A DNA stretch of 64,000 nucleotides from Okapia johnstoni. Its lineage: Eukaryota > Chordata > Mammalia > Artiodactyla > Giraffidae. Below are positions 11,885-24,200 of this stretch, in pieces. The notes below the pieces were generated by a model that worked only from the letters and a program-made list of their open reading frames with translations, was not told the origin of the DNA and made no database searches. Positions within the stretch are counted from its first letter, which is position 1, and each line of letters opens with the position of its first letter. The DNA is taken from positions 21,833,001 through 21,897,000 of the forward strand of contig CM044306.1 of the NCBI GenBank assembly GCA_024291935.2, in the 5' to 3' direction. A program made the translations under genes and the position numbers.

Positions 11885-12655
11885 TATTTTAAGTGGGATT
11901 GTTTAATATTCATCTAGTTTGTTCTTAGTGTATAGAAGCGCAACTGATGTTTGTATGTTGATTTTGTAACCTGCAGCTTTAATGGATTTATTAGGTCTGA
12001 TGGTTTTATGTTATATCTAAAATTTTTCTGCATAAGGTCATGTTATCTACAAACAGATATTTGTGCTTCTTTCTTCTAATATGGATGCCTTTTATTTCTT
12101 TCATACCTAATTGCTCTGGTTAGGACTTCTAGTAAGTACTGTGTTGACTAGGAGTGATTAAAGTACTTTCCTCTTGTTTTTGATCCTGGGGGAAGGCTTT
12201 TAGCCTTTCACCATTGTGGTATCAGCTGTAGGCTTGTTGTATATGGCCTTTGTTATGTTGAGGAACATTCCTTTAGTATCCAGTTTTTTTCATGAAACAG
12301 TGTTGGGTTTTGTCAATTTTTTTCTCCATCTATTTAGATGGTCATATTATTTTGGTCTTTCATTTTGTTAATGTGGTGCATCACATTGATTAATTTGTGT
12401 GCCTTGAACCATCCTTGTATCATAGGGATAAATCCCATTTAATCATGCTGTATGATTCTTTTAATGTGATGTCGAATGTGGTTTGCTGTTATTTTACTGA
12501 GAATTTTTGCATCTAAATTCGTCAGGAATATAGGCCTATAGTTTTCTTGTAGTTTCCTTCTCTGGCTTTGGGTAACGCTGGCTTCATAAAATGAGTTTGG
12601 GAGTAATTTTTGTCTATTTAAACTTTTTACATCTTTATGATTCAGTCTTGAAAGT
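11885..12655 (-). mobile_element. L1 element, antisense, right part of the outer copy
   Basis: Resumes the L1 ORF2 complement where the left part stopped: AAGTGGGATTGTTTAATATT, TTCTTAGTGTATAGAAGCGC, TGTATGTTGATTTTGTAACC, CCATCCTTGTATCATAGGGA. Assignment to the same copy as 6858-8970 is inferred from continuity of the L1 consensus order. Confidence 0.75.
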
Positions 12656-13052
12656 GTTAAAAAACAAACTGATGCACATTAAAATTTTGAAGAGTTTATT
12701 TCAGCAAACATTGATTTGAATTGCGAGCACCAGTCCAGAAGTGATTTTAGAAGTGCTCCATGCCCAGGAGCTATGGGCAAGGTTTTTATAAATAAGACTC
12801 TGAAGCAAAGTGATCAGCTGTATCTTAAGCATTTGCCTTATTTGGGATTGTTCGTAAGTTTCACTTTCTTATATTCCAGTACACATACACTGGCTTAGGT
12901 TTTGGTTGCTACGTCAGCTGCCAAGACATTAGAGCCACCTCAGTCTAATTGCTTAGTTACTTTTAATAATAGTAAGTGGTCATGTGTCTAGGAATTACCC
13001 ATTTCCTGTAATTGTTATAGTATAATTGCTCATAATTGTATGATTCCAAAAC
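12656..13052. other. Intron 1, possible old LTR remnant
   Basis: Contains GAAGAGTTTATTTCAGCAAA and nearby motifs reminiscent of an ancient ERVL/MaLR-type repeat. I cannot define ends or family. Confidence 0.3.
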
Positions 13053-13597
13053 CACTGCTCCAAAATCACTGCAGATGGTGACTGCAGCCATGGAATTAAA
13101 AGACGCTTGCTCCTTGGAAGAAAAGCTATGACAAACCTAGGCGGCGTATTAAAAAGCAGAGACATTACTTTGTTGACAAAGGTCCATCTAGTCAAGGCTA
13201 TGGTTTTTCCAGTGGTCTTGTATAGCTGTGAGAGTTGGACTGTAAAGAAATCTGAGGGCCAAAGAATTGATGCTTTTGAACTGTGGTGTTGGAGAAGACT
13301 CTTGAGAGCCCCTTGGACTGCAGGGAGATCAAACCAGTCCATCCTAAAGGAAATCAGTCCTGAATATTCATTGAAAGGACTGATGATGAAGTTGAAGCTC
13401 CAATACTCGGGCCACCTGATGTGAGAAACTGACTCATTGGGGAAAAAACTCTGATGCTGGAAAGGATTGAAGGCGGGAGGAGAAGGGGATGACAGAGAAT
13501 GAGATGGTTGGATGGCATCACTGACTCGATGGACAGGAGTTTGAGTAGGCTCTGGGAGTTGGTGATGGACAGGGAAGCCTGGCGTGCTGCAGTCCAG
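13053..13597 (+). mobile_element. BovB LINE 3' part, sense, tail missing
   Basis: Starts CAAAATCACTGCAGATGGTG, encodes the ORF2 C-terminal segment ([33 protein letters not shown]) and stops after GCGTGCTGCAGTCC, about 45-60 bp short of the usual BovB 3' end. Confidence 0.92.
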
Positions 13598-15035
13598 TTC
13601 TTCAGGTATTCAGTAGCAGCTATAATGTTCTTCTTTTCAGCATTTTGAATATTCCTCTAATCTTTGCCGTTTTCCACCAAACTTAGTTTTAGGCGCTCTC
13701 AATATATCCCGGAATCTATTTTCTAAATGATATTTAGTTGACTTCCTTTCTTAACTATGATGTTAAAGTTATTGACAAGCACTCAAAATATACAGTAGTT
13801 TTGTCTCCTGGTCTGGTCCTCTGCTTTCATTAGTGTATCCTAAGATTATAGCTTCTTTCCTTTTAAAATTTGTTACAGTAAGTCACATAAATCATGATAA
13901 ATTAAAATTCCCTGTTGTGTGTGTGTGAAGCTAGCTTTCTAGTTTCAAATTTATATAACTAGTAGTTGCTCACTCTAAGACTTTTTAAAATTTACCATTT
14001 AGTTTCCTGTTGATACTGTCCTTTTGAAATCATGTTGAACCCTCATTCTGTTATCCAAGGTTATTATTTACCCTAATGAGTTTCATGATATTCAGAAATT
14101 TTGTTAAATATACTTATGACTTTATTTAAGATATCTAAAACTACTGCATGGGAATTTTGGTTAAACATGGGTGTTTGATTTAATACATTATTTCCTTTCT
14201 TTTCAAATAGCACTGACATTACAATAAAAGAATAAAAAGAAGTATAAAATCACGGGGACAAGAAATTTTTAGAAGATAAGAAAAAATTAGTAGAAGAGTG
14301 TTAAATGATTTAGCCAAGTGGAAGGAGGTACACTCTGCGTTGTCTGTAGAGACTAGCTAGCAGGTTTACAAAACCTCCCAAAAGACTCAACATTTGGTAG
14401 TAAAAAGTGAAAATACAAGGATGAGGCTGGAGATTAAAAGTAGATAATAGCTGTAGAATGTCTTAAATGAAGTGGTTGAATCCTCTGTAAACTATTTGCC
14501 CTTCTAGGAAACTGGGCATTATTTTTTCTCCAAGAAAATGGAGGCTGATGTTCTGGATCCGGGTATATCAGATGCATGAAAAGGAAGGGACATGGAGCCA
14601 AACAGTGAACTTCCATATAGCTTCTTAATGCAATGAATAGAAGTAGACAGCCAAGGATAACCTATCGGTTGAGGAGAGCCTCCAGGATGAGAGGGTGAAC
14701 AAATAAAAGCAACAAGGTAGAGAGCAGGGGGAGAAAAACAGGGTGGGCCAGAGGGGAAGGGGTATTAATTTCTTAGAAATGAAATGTTGCATTTTCAAAA
14801 GAACAGAACACTCTTTTGAAACTCTTTCAATAAATAAGAAATAACTTTTGGAAATAAAAAATGATACCCCCCCAAAAAATTAGTAGAAAGATTGGAAGCA
14901 AAGTTGAAGCAGTTTCATAAAAACTAGGTAGATCATGGTAGATCTATGTCTTTCATAAAGACATAGATCATGGGTACTGATTATGATTTCAGTAAACTGA
15001 GGATACAGAAGACGTCCAGAAAGAGTACCTGAAGT
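13598..15035. other. Intron 1, unique-looking sequence
   Basis: No exon or transposon recognised. Holds a short perfect inverted repeat at 14941-14969 (separate entry). Confidence 0.5.
14941..14969. repeat. Perfect 13-bp inverted repeat with 3-nt loop
   Basis: GATCTATGTCTTT (14941-14953) and AAAGACATAGATC (14957-14969) are exact reverse complements separated by CAT. It is probably a mutational product; no flanking T run or gene suggests a function. Confidence 0.9.
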
Positions 15036-15345
15036 TAAAGTCATGTCCGACTCTTTGCGACCCCATGGACTGTAGCCCACCAGGCTCTCCTATCCATGGG
15101 GATTCTCCAGGCACAAATACTGGAGTGGGTTGCCATGCCCTCCTCCAGGGAATCTTGCCAACTCAGGAATCGAGCCCCGGTCTCCTACACTGCTGGCAGA
15201 TTCTTGTCGTCTGAGCCACCAGGGAAGCCCAAGAATACTAGAGTGGGTAGCCTAAACCCTTCTCCAGCGTATCTTCCTGAACCAGGAATTGAACCGGGTG
15301 TCCTGCATTGTAGCCAGATTCTTAACCAGCTTAGCTACCAGGAAG
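15036..15345 (-). mobile_element. Bov-tA SINE with an extra head unit, antisense
   Basis: A normal reverse Bov-tA (GTCATGTCCGACTCTTTGCG to GAGCCACCAGGGAAGCCC) is followed by a second, more diverged copy of the tRNA-head region (GTATCTTCCTGAACCAGGAA to GCTTAGCTACCAGG), suggesting a tandem-headed variant. Confidence 0.88.
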
Positions 15346-15622
15346 AAATTGTCTAAATTTGATAAGCATATTTAGAAAAGCAGAGGTAAATATCAGAACT
15401 CCCTACAAAATTTGTTAGGTATAGAATCCTACTGTTTTTCCAATGTCCTTTTGTCTTGGTTGACATTTTATATAAAACTTCAGTTGAGTTATATGGTATA
15501 GAGACCTCTTTCTATATATGTGTATATATATATATGTCAGTTAATAACAGCCAAATATCTAGCCATATCTTACAGCCTTTGTTTAGCTATCTTGTTCTTA
15601 ACAGTGCCACTGTCTTGTTCAT

Positions 15623-18543
15623 CAGTTCAGTCACTCAGTCGTGTCCGACTCTTTGCAACCCCATGAACCGCAGCACACCAGGCCTCCCTGTCCATCACCA
15701 ACTCCCGGAGTTCACCCAAACTCATGTCCATTGAGTCGGTGATGCCATCCGACCATCTCATCCTCTTTCCTCCCTTTCTCCTCCTGCCCTCAATCTTTCC
15801 CACCATCCGGGTCTTTTCAAATGAGTCAGCCCTTCTCATCAGGTGGCCAAAGTATTGGAGTTTCAGCTTCAACATCTGTCCTTCCAATGAAAGCTTAGGA
15901 CTGATCTCCTTTAGGATGGACTGTTTGGATCTCCTTGCAGTCCAAGGGACTCTCAAGAGTCTTTTACAATACCACAGTTCAAAAGCATCAATTCTTCAGT
16001 GCTCAGCTTTCTTTATAGTCCAACTCTCACATCCATACATGATCACTGGAAAAACTGTAGGCTTGGCTATACGGACCTTTGTTGGCAAAGTAATGTCTCT
16101 GCTTTCTAATATGCTGTCTAGGTTGGTCATAACTTTTCTTCCAAGGAGTAAGCGTCTTTTAATTTCATGGCTGCAGTCACCATCTGCAGTGATTTTGGAG
16201 CCGAAAAATAAAGTCAGCCACTGTTTCCACTGTTTCCCCATCTATCTGCCATGAAGTGATGGGACCAGATGCCATGATCTTAGTTTTCTGAATGTTGAGC
16301 TTTAAGCCAACTTTTTCACTCTCCTCTTTCACTTTCATCAAGAGGCTCTTTAGTTCTACTTCACTTTCTGCCATAAAGGTGGTGTCATCTACATATCTGA
16401 GGTTATTGATATTTCTCCCAGCAATCTACATTCCAGCTTGTTTCTTCCAGCCCAGCATTTCTCATGATGTACTCTGCATATAAGTTAAATAAGCAGGGTG
16501 ACAGTATACAGTCTTAACATACTCCTTTCCTGATTTGGAACCAGTCTGTTGTTTCACGTTCAGTTCTAACTGTTGCTTCCTGACCTGCATACAGGTTTCT
16601 CAGGAGGAAGGTCAGGTGGTCTGGTGTTCTCATGTCTTTCAGAATTTTTCACAGCTTGTGGTGATCCACAGAGTCAAAGGCTTTGGCCTACTCAATAAAG
16701 CAGAAATAGATGTTATTTTTGGAATTCTCTTGCTTCCTCGATGATCCAGTAGATGTTGGCAATTTGATCTCTGGTTCCCCTGCCTTTTCTAAAATCAGCT
16801 TTAACATCTGGAAGTTCACGATTCACGTATTGCTGAAGCTTGTCTTGGAGAATTTTGAGCATTACTAGCGTGTGAGATGAGTGCAATTGTGCAGTAGTTT
16901 GAACATTCTTTGGCATTGCCTCTCTTTGGGATTGGAATGAAAACTGACCTTTTCCAGTCTTATGGCCACTGCTGAGTTTTCCAGATTTGCTGGCATATTG
17001 AGTGCACCACTTTCACAGTATCATCTTTTAGGATTTGAAATAGCTCAGCTGGAATTCCATCACCTCCACTACCTTTGTTCGTAGTGATGCTTCCTAAGGC
17101 CCATTTGACTTCACATTCCAGGATGTGTGGCTCTAGGTGAGTGATCACACCATCGTGATTATCTGGGTCGTGAAGATCTTTTTTGTACAGTTCTTCTGTG
17201 TATTCTTGCCACCTCTTATTAATATCTTCTGCTTCTGTTAGGTCCACACCATTTCTGTCCTTTATTGAGCCCATCTTTGCCTGAAATATTCCCTTGGTAT
17301 CTCTAATTTTCTTGAAGAGATCTCCAGTCTTTCCCATTCTCTTATTTTCCTCTGTTTCTTTGCACTGATTACTGAGGAAGGCTTTCTTATCTCTCCTTGC
17401 TATTCTTTGGAACTCTGCATTCAGATGGGAATATCTTTCCTTTTCTCCTTTGCTTTTCGCTTCTCTTCTTTTCGCAGCTATTTGTAAGACCTCCCCAGAC
17501 AGCCATTTTGCTTTCTTGCATTTCTTTTTCCCTGTCTCTAATGTCACGAACCTCCGTCCATAGTTCATCAGGCACTCTGTCTATCAGATCTAGTCCCTTA
17601 AATCTATTTGTCACTTCCACTGTATAATCATAAGGGATTTGATTTAGGTCATACCTGAATGGTCTAGTGGTTTTCCCCACTTTCTTCAATTTAAGTGTGA
17701 ATTTGGCCATAAGGAGTTCATGATCTGATCCACAGTCAGCTCCCGGTCTTGTTTTTGCTGACTGTATAGAGCTTCTCCATCTTTGGCTGTAAAGAATATA
17801 ATCATTCTGATTTCGGTGTTGGCCATCTGGTGATGTCCATGTGTAGAGTCTTCTCTTGTGTTGTTGGAAGAGGGTGTTTGCTATGACAAGTGCATTCTCT
17901 TGGCAAAACTCTATTAGCCTTTGCCCTGCTTCATTCTGTACTCCAAGGCCAGATTTGCCTGTTACTCCAGGTGTTTCTTGACTTCCTACTTTTGCATTCC
18001 AGTCCCCTATAATGAAAAGGGACATCTTTTTTGGGTGTTAACTCTAAAAGGCCTTGTACATCTTCATAGAACCTTTCAACTTCAGCTTCTTCAGCATTAC
18101 TGGTCAGGGCATAGGCTTGGATTACCGTGATATTGAATGGTTTGCCTTGGAAATGAACAGAGATCATTCTGTCATTTTTGAGATTGCATCCAAGTACTGC
18201 ATTTTGGACTCTCTTGTTGACTATGATGGCTACTCCATTTCTTCTAAGGGATTCCTGCCCACAGGAGTAGATAAAATGGCCATCTGAGTTAAATTCACCC
18301 ATTCCAGTCTATTTTAGTTAGCTGATTCCTAGAGTGTTGATGTTCACTCTTGCCATCTCCTGTTGGAACACTTCCAATTTGTCTTGATTCATGGACCTAA
18401 CATTCCAGGTTCCTGTGCAATATTGCTCTGTACAGCATCGGACCTTGCTTCTATCACCAGTTACATCCACAACTGGGTGTTGTTTTTCCTTTGGCTCCAT
18501 CTCTTCATTCTTTCTGGAGGTATTTCTCCACTGATCTCCAGTA
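15623..18543 (-). mobile_element. BovB LINE, nearly complete, antisense (inactive)
   Basis: About 2.9 kb of BovB (RTE clade). Minus-strand frames give, in order: the endonuclease start GTWNVRSMNQDKLEV (near 18400), CGQESLRRNGVAIIVNKRV, GDWNAKVGSQ, YTWTSPDGQHRNQNDYIL and GADCGSDHELL (endonuclease motifs), then the linker and reverse transcriptase region. Stops and frameshifts break it into at least seven frames, so it encodes no working protein. The 3' tail is at 15623. GTTCAT flanks both ends (15617-15622, 18544-18549), a weak candidate target duplication. Confidence 0.96.
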
Positions 18544-18549
18544 GTTCAT

Positions 18550-19120
18550 ATCATGGCCTAAAATGTCTAATAGATTTCCTTGGTCTATTAACTTGGTATC
18601 ATTCTTCCTTAATGCCTTTCTTACAAAGTTATTTCTTCCTTTCCCTTTTAAAGAATCTTTCAATTTAGCATATTGTTTCTTTTGGTTCCCTTTAAATCTA
18701 AAATATAATTTCTGGCATGCAGTAAGGATGTCTAGGGTACTGTGTACTTTGTTTCTTACATTATCTAAAACAGGGGAATACTTTTTCTACAAATAAGTAA
18801 CATGGCTGTATTAAAATATCATTGCTTTGGAAATATTTCCATAGCAGTAAGATGATTTAGAATGTGTGTTTGTGACTGAGTTGTAAAATTACTATCTGAC
18901 ATATGTCTTGGAAAATTCCACACATCCTGCCAGTTTTCAGTTTCTGGCACATTGACTAGAATTTGTACATGAGGAAATCAAACCCTGCTTTCCCTTGATT
19001 TACCACCCCCTCTGATAATTTTGCAATATGAGATTCAGTTAAATGCTTGCTTATCCTGAGTCAGAACCCATCATGGCCTTGTTGTATCTACTAGTTCTTT
19101 TGTGTGTATGTAATGGGGTA
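18550..19120. other. Intron 1, no recognisable feature
   Basis: AT-rich sequence; a 77-codon + frame at 18563-18796 has no family features. Confidence 0.5.
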
Positions 19121-19226
19121 GAGCTTCCAAGTGGCTCAATGGTAAAGAATCCTCCTGCTAATGCAGGAGACACGGGTTCAACCCTTGGGTCAGGAAGATC
19201 CCAAGGAGGAGAAAGTGGCAACCCAA
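19121..19226 (+). mobile_element. Bov-tA SINE, 3'-truncated
   Basis: tRNA-like head (GAGCTTCCAAGTGGCTCAAT, TAATGCAGGAGACACGGG) and the first part of BovA, ending abruptly after GTGGCAACCCA. Confidence 0.88.
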
Positions 19227-19889
19227 AGAACAGAATAAAAGTGTGTACTTATATTCTGGATATTGAATTGGTAGTGGATATTGATTTTGGTTAAATAAGC
19301 AGAAGTCAGGATAAAAGAAAAGCTTGGAATATTTAATCAGATATTAGAAGGCATCCAAAGCAGAAAGTTTGACCTGTTAAGTAATGTATCTGTTTTCTAA
19401 ATGTATCCATTCCTTGGTGCTTTTATCTAGGGATTTCTTTCCTAGGATAAATTTAGTCATGAGATGGTAATGCACTGGCAGCAGTTTGCTTCTAAAAAGC
19501 AATTATATTTCTACTAAGGACAAGATGTTGGGTGGAGGAATTACATACTTACTTGGTTTTAGGTTTATTTAGCCATACAAAAATGTTTTTCCTCTTAAGA
19601 TTTTGGCAAGAAAATCTAACCAATTGGAAAAACATCTGGTGTTGGTTGAGTGAGGGAATGGCATAATCAGTAAAAATTACTTATAGGAAAAAATCGTTTT
19701 AAAAAATTTCTGCAGCTTCAACTCTGGACTTCTCTATGGCAGTTCATCCTTAATCTCTCCCAGAGATTTTCTTCCCACCAAAAGATTTTACCTATGTTGA
19801 GCTACTTCTTTATATCTCTAATTTTATTCAAATCTTTACATTTAGATCACAATTCATACACTTTCTAAATGGAGAACCTGTTTTCACAG
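19227..19889. other. Intron 1, no recognisable feature
   Basis: No exon, RNA gene or transposon recognised. Confidence 0.5.
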
Positions 19890-20495
19890 CTTTTGCTATC
19901 TAACAACCACTCTAAAACTTAGTGGCTTGAAACAGTTATCCAGGCTGGCAGTTCTTCTGCTAGTCTCTCAGAAAGGGCACTGGTAAGGCTGCAGCCCCCT
20001 GGTGGCTTGACAGGGGCTTGAGCATCCAAGGTGGCTTCACTTAGAGTCTGAGATCTTGGTGTCACTGTCAGCTGGTACTCTTTTTCCACAAGACCTGTCA
20101 TCATGCAGGTTATCCTGGGCTTTCTAACATGGTGGCAGGAGTGTTTCAAGAAGGTAAAGTTTTCATTAAGGCTTAGCTTGGAAATCAGTGTTATTTTTAC
20201 ACACACACACACCACTTTTTTTTCCTTTTTTTTTTTTTTTTTGGTCAGATCAAAAATCATGTGAACTCAGATGCAAAGGGTGGGAAAACAGACTCCACTT
20301 GTTGAAGGGAGGTACAGCAAAACCCCATTGCGAAAGGGTATTGTAGCAAGGAGATAAGATTCTTTGAAGGCCCTTGCTATAAGGTTCTACCATGGTCTGC
20401 CCTTTGGCTCCAATGATTCGCATTCTTGTCGCATGCAAAGCATTCTCTTCCAAGACCTCCAAAATCTTATCCAAAGACAAATAACCTGTAAAAAC
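19890..20495. repeat. Ancient mammal-wide interspersed repeat (family not assigned)
   Basis: TTGCTATCTAACAACCACTC, AAACTTAGTGGCTTGAAAC and the later block around GGTCTGCCCTTTGGCTCC match a medium-reiteration repeat seen across placental mammals. An inverted relative lies at 56320-56950. Diverged, non-coding. Confidence 0.55.
20199..20242. repeat. (AC)n followed by T tract
   Basis: Seven AC units, then CC and long T runs interrupted by CC. Confidence 0.85.
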
Positions 20496-20566
20496 AAAAA
20501 AACGTACAAATAAACAATGGTGAATACCTGTAACTTATCAGTATCAAATTTGGAGGAGGATGAGGG

Positions 20567-20793
20567 TACTGATGCGAAGAATTGACTCTTTTGAAGAGAC
20601 CCTGAGGCTGGGAAAGATGGAAGGTGGGAGGAGAAGGGGATGACAGAGGATGAGATGGTTGGATGGTATCACCAACTCAATGGACATGAGTTTGGGTAAA
20701 CTCCAGGAGTAGTTGATGGACAGAGAGGCCTGGCGTGCTGCAGTCAATGGGGTTGCAAAGAGAGACCCAACTGAGCAACTGAGCTGAACTGAG
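20567..20793 (+). mobile_element. BovB LINE 3' end fragment, sense
   Basis: Only the last ~225 bp: GAAGAATTGACTCTTTTGAA, GGAGGAGAAGGGGATGACAG and the tail GAGCAACTGAGCTGAACTGA. Confidence 0.9.
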
Positions 20794-20944
20794 GGTACTC
20801 ACTGGTAGTTCCTCTTGATCCAGAGACCTGTGAACTAAAAAGAAAAGTTATCTGCCCCATACACTCAACATATACTGTTATTCACAGAGAGAAAATAACG
20901 GTAATATATATTCCCCCCCCCCAAAAGGGGGAGTAACAGGAGGC

Positions 20945-21178
20945 AAGGGCTTCCCAGGCGGCAGTAGTGTTAAGGAACCTGCCTGCCAGTGCAGGAGACA
21001 TAAGAGACTCAGGTTTGATCCCTGGGTCAGGAAGATCCTTGGAGGAGGGCATGGCAACCGACTCCAGTATTCTTGCCTGGAGAATCCCATGGACAGTGGG
21101 GCTGGCAGAACTATGGTCCATAAGGTCACAAAGAGTCATACACAACTGAAGCAATTCAGCTCGCACACATGCACGCAT
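20945..21178 (+). mobile_element. Bov-tA SINE
   Basis: Variant head with CCAGTGCAGGAGACATAAG inserted AGACTCAGG, then BovA body ending in CACAAAGAGTCATACACAAC. Confidence 0.9.
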
Positions 21179-21547
21179 CAGCCCTGAAATGTAGTAGACA
21201 GGTTGTTAGGGTCACGTACTGCAGCTAAAACAGAGCAGAAACCTATGGTCCTTCTCCCCCGGGTCCTCTGCCTGCCTTTTGTCTGTAGAAAATCTTTAGC
21301 CAAAGAGTAAGTTTAACAGACAATCAAGAAAATGCAGAAGCAAAGGAAAACAAACAAAACCAAACAATAATTGTCCAGTTATTAAACAAAGTCAAGGGCC
21401 TTAAGTTCCTCTTCATGGGCAATAAAATCAAGATGACACTGATGAGACCATTGCATAACCAATTTCAAGATGTCTGTCAGAGCTGACTGTAGCCCCCTCC
21501 CTTGACCTATATACACACCTGAGACTCTCCATTAAAAGCTCTTGCCC

Positions 21548-21780
21548 AGGCACTTCCCTGGTGGCCCAGTGGTTAAGAATCTGCCTTGTAATGCAGGGGA
21601 TGTGGGTTTGATCCTTGGTTGGGGAACAATATTGCACGTGCTGCAGGGCAACTAAGCTCGAGTGCCACAACTATTGAGCCTGCATGCTGTAGCTAGAGAG
21701 AAGCTTGCAGGCTGCAATGAAAGATCTCGCGTGCCGCAGCTAAACCTACCGCAACCCAAAAATAAATAAATATTTTTTAA
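21548..21780 (+). mobile_element. CHR-type SINE
   Basis: GCACTTCCCTGGTGGCCCAG head, body units GCAACTAAGCTCGAGTGCC and CTAGAGAGAAGC, ending AAAAATAAATAAATATTTT. Confidence 0.92.
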
Positions 21781-22539
21781 AAGTACCAGTGAACAACCCA
21801 TCCCAATCAAATAAATCAGATAGCCAAATAAACTGGATATCTGAGGCTGGGGTCTAATAATTCAGTTAAAAAAAAAAAACACCTCTTGCCCTCTGATTGT
21901 CAGTGGGGAGTTGGCCTTTTGACATGAGTCTACTCTGTCCCCTGGTTGCCTGCCTCTGAAATAAAGCATTTTCCTTTCCACCACCTTGCCTCTCAAGTGT
22001 TGGCAAACAGTTTTGATCTGACTTTTGGTAACACAAGAGACTGAAGTGTGCCTTGATTGGGGCCCAGTTCTACTTCCTGGGAATGGTTCCCTAATCCACT
22101 GTTCTCTGTGATTCTTAGTACTGCGTCATGAGCTCTTAACACTGCTTTCTGAGAGGTTCTCCTTTTACATAAGAAACACCTCATGAAGCCAAGTAGCTTT
22201 CTCAGGGTACTTCCTCCCTACAGAAAGTTGGGAGTCCAGAGGCCACCTTTCATTTTAAATAATTTCTGTCCCTTGTTGTAGTTGTACCCAGCAGGTACAA
22301 CTTCCTTTAAAATTTCTGGGATTTTCTGTGAATCTGATTTGTGTTATTCCATGTCCCAAAAGCTACATCATTTTAACTCTTTTTGAGACAGACCTCTCCC
22401 TACTTTGGTTGTGTCTGTCTGCTGTGGCATAATTCTTTCTAGCTGCTTAGAGGCCATTGTGTCTGGTTGAATCAGCTAGGCATGGCTTTAAATTTTTCTG
22501 GATTAGGAGACAATTGCATAACATTTGGTTAGGCAAAGT
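21781..22539. other. Intron 1, no recognisable exon
   Basis: Sequence between a CHR and an L1 fragment; a 63-codon minus frame at 21993-22184 has no family features. Confidence 0.5.
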
Positions 22540-22893
22540 TCACATATATGATATCAAAAGTATTATCCGTTAAAAAATGAATTGGACCTTATCAAAATTA
22601 AAAATACTCTATTTAAAAAAAGTATTCTTTGAAAGACACCATTAAGAAATAGACAGAACACAGAATGGGAGAAAATATTTACAAGTCATAGAGTAGATAA
22701 TGAATGTGTATTCAAAATATATTAATATAAAGAGCCCCTAAATCTAAGAAGATAAACAACTTGAAAGGGTAAATGATTTGAATGCACATTTCACCCAAGA
22801 AGTCATTTGAACGGCTAAAAAGCACATGAAAAGATGCCCAGCAGCATTAGTAATTAGGGAGATGCAAATTGGTACCACAATGAGATAACACCC

Positions 22894-23490
22894 CATTCAG
22901 TTCAGTCGCTCAGTCGTGTCCGACTCTTTGCGACCCCATGGACCACAGCATGCCAGGCATCCCTGTCCATCACCAACTCCCGGAGTTTACCCAGACTCCT
23001 GTCCATTGAGTTGGTGATGCCATCTAACCATCTCATCCTCTGTCGTCCCCTTCTCCTCCTGCCTTCAATCTTTCCCAACATCAGGGTCTTTTCAAATGAG
23101 TCAGCTCTTTGCATCAGGTGGCCAAAATACTGGAGTTTCAGCTTTAACATCAGTCCTTCCAATGAACACCCAGGACCGAGTTCCCTTAGGATGGAGTGGT
23201 TGGATCTTCTTGCAGTCCAAGGGACTCTCAAAAGTCTTCCACAATACCACAGTTCAAAAGCATCAATTCTTCTGCCCTCAGCCCTCTTTATAGTCCAACT
23301 CTCACATCCATACCTGACCACTGGAAAAACCATAGCCTTGACTAGATGGACCTTTGTTGACAAAGTAATGTCTCTGCTTTTTAATACGCTGTCTAGGTTG
23401 GTCATAACTTTCCTTCCAAGGAGTAAGCGTCTTTTAATTTCATGGCTGCAGTCACCATCTGCAGTGATTTTGGAGCCCCCCAAAATAAAT
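22894..23490 (-). mobile_element. BovB LINE 3' end, antisense
   Basis: Tail at the left (TTCAGTTCAGTCGCTCAGTC), 5'-truncated after GATTTTGGAGCCCCCCAAAA. The minus strand has a single open frame of 193 codons (22902-23483) with [34 protein letters not shown] and [15 protein letters not shown]: the least broken BovB C-terminal segment here, but lacking the RT core. Confidence 0.95.
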
Positions 23491-23516
23491 TAGACTAGCT
23501 GAAATTTAAAAAGTCA

Positions 23517-23615
23517 ACATGAGACTTCCATAGAGGTCCAGTGGTTAAGACTCCTTGTTTCCACTGCAGGGTTTGATCCCTGTTTGGAGATCCCAAAGGC
23601 CCCGGATGGCAAGAT
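23517..23615 (+). mobile_element. CHR-type SINE fragment
   Basis: GAGACTTCCATAGAGGTCCA then CCACTGCAGGGTTTGATCCC; degraded, in L1. Confidence 0.7.
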
Positions 23616-24200
23616 ACAGATAGACCAGAAACCTTATACATTACTTGTGGGAATATAAAATGGTACAGCTACTTTGGATAACAATTTAAAGTTTTAAAAT
23701 AAACTTAACCATATGATACAAGCCATAAACTCTCCATTTTAAATTTTATCCAAGAGAAATGGGAACCTATTTCAACCCAAAGCAAGTGTAACAATTCAAA
23801 TGTTGTTAGCTAGGAATGAATAAACAAAATTCGTAATTTCATACGCTGGAATACTATTCCAACAATAAAAAGGAATGAACTACTAGTACATGCTACAACA
23901 TAGGTGAACTTCAAAAACGTGCAGAATAAAAGAAGCCACATCCAAAAAATTGAATTATTTTATGATTCTATTTTTTTAAATGCTCATAAAGGAAAAGTTA
24001 CAGAGACAGAAGCAAATGAATAGTTGCTTGAGGAATTGATTGCTGATGGGCATGAACGATATTTTGGGGATGATGGAATTCATCAAAACTGAATTGTAGT
24101 GATGGTTTGACAGCTTTGTAAATTTACTAAAAATTATTGAAGTGTACACTTAAAACCAGTGAATTTTATGCTATGTGAATTATGCCATAATAAAGCTGCC

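Larger units (their letters stand above)
22540..24200 (+). mobile_element. L1 3' part, sense, split by BovB and CHR
   Basis: ORF2 C-terminus and 3' UTR of an old L1: GAAAAGATGCCCAGCAGCA, GGGAGATGCAAATTGGTACC, CACAATGAGATAACACCCCA; after the insertions, TTGTGGGAATATAAAATGG and GGAATACTATTCCAACAATA. Interrupted by a BovB (about 22894-23490) and a CHR fragment. Confidence 0.85.

Noticed and set aside
16960..18302. Minus-strand frames of 123-212 codons as cellular genes
   Set aside because: They are consecutive broken pieces of a BovB endonuclease/RT polyprotein.
23011..23493. 160-codon plus frame beginning [13 protein letters not shown]
   Set aside because: It is the antisense of a BovB 3' end; the same phrase recurs at every minus-strand BovB copy.
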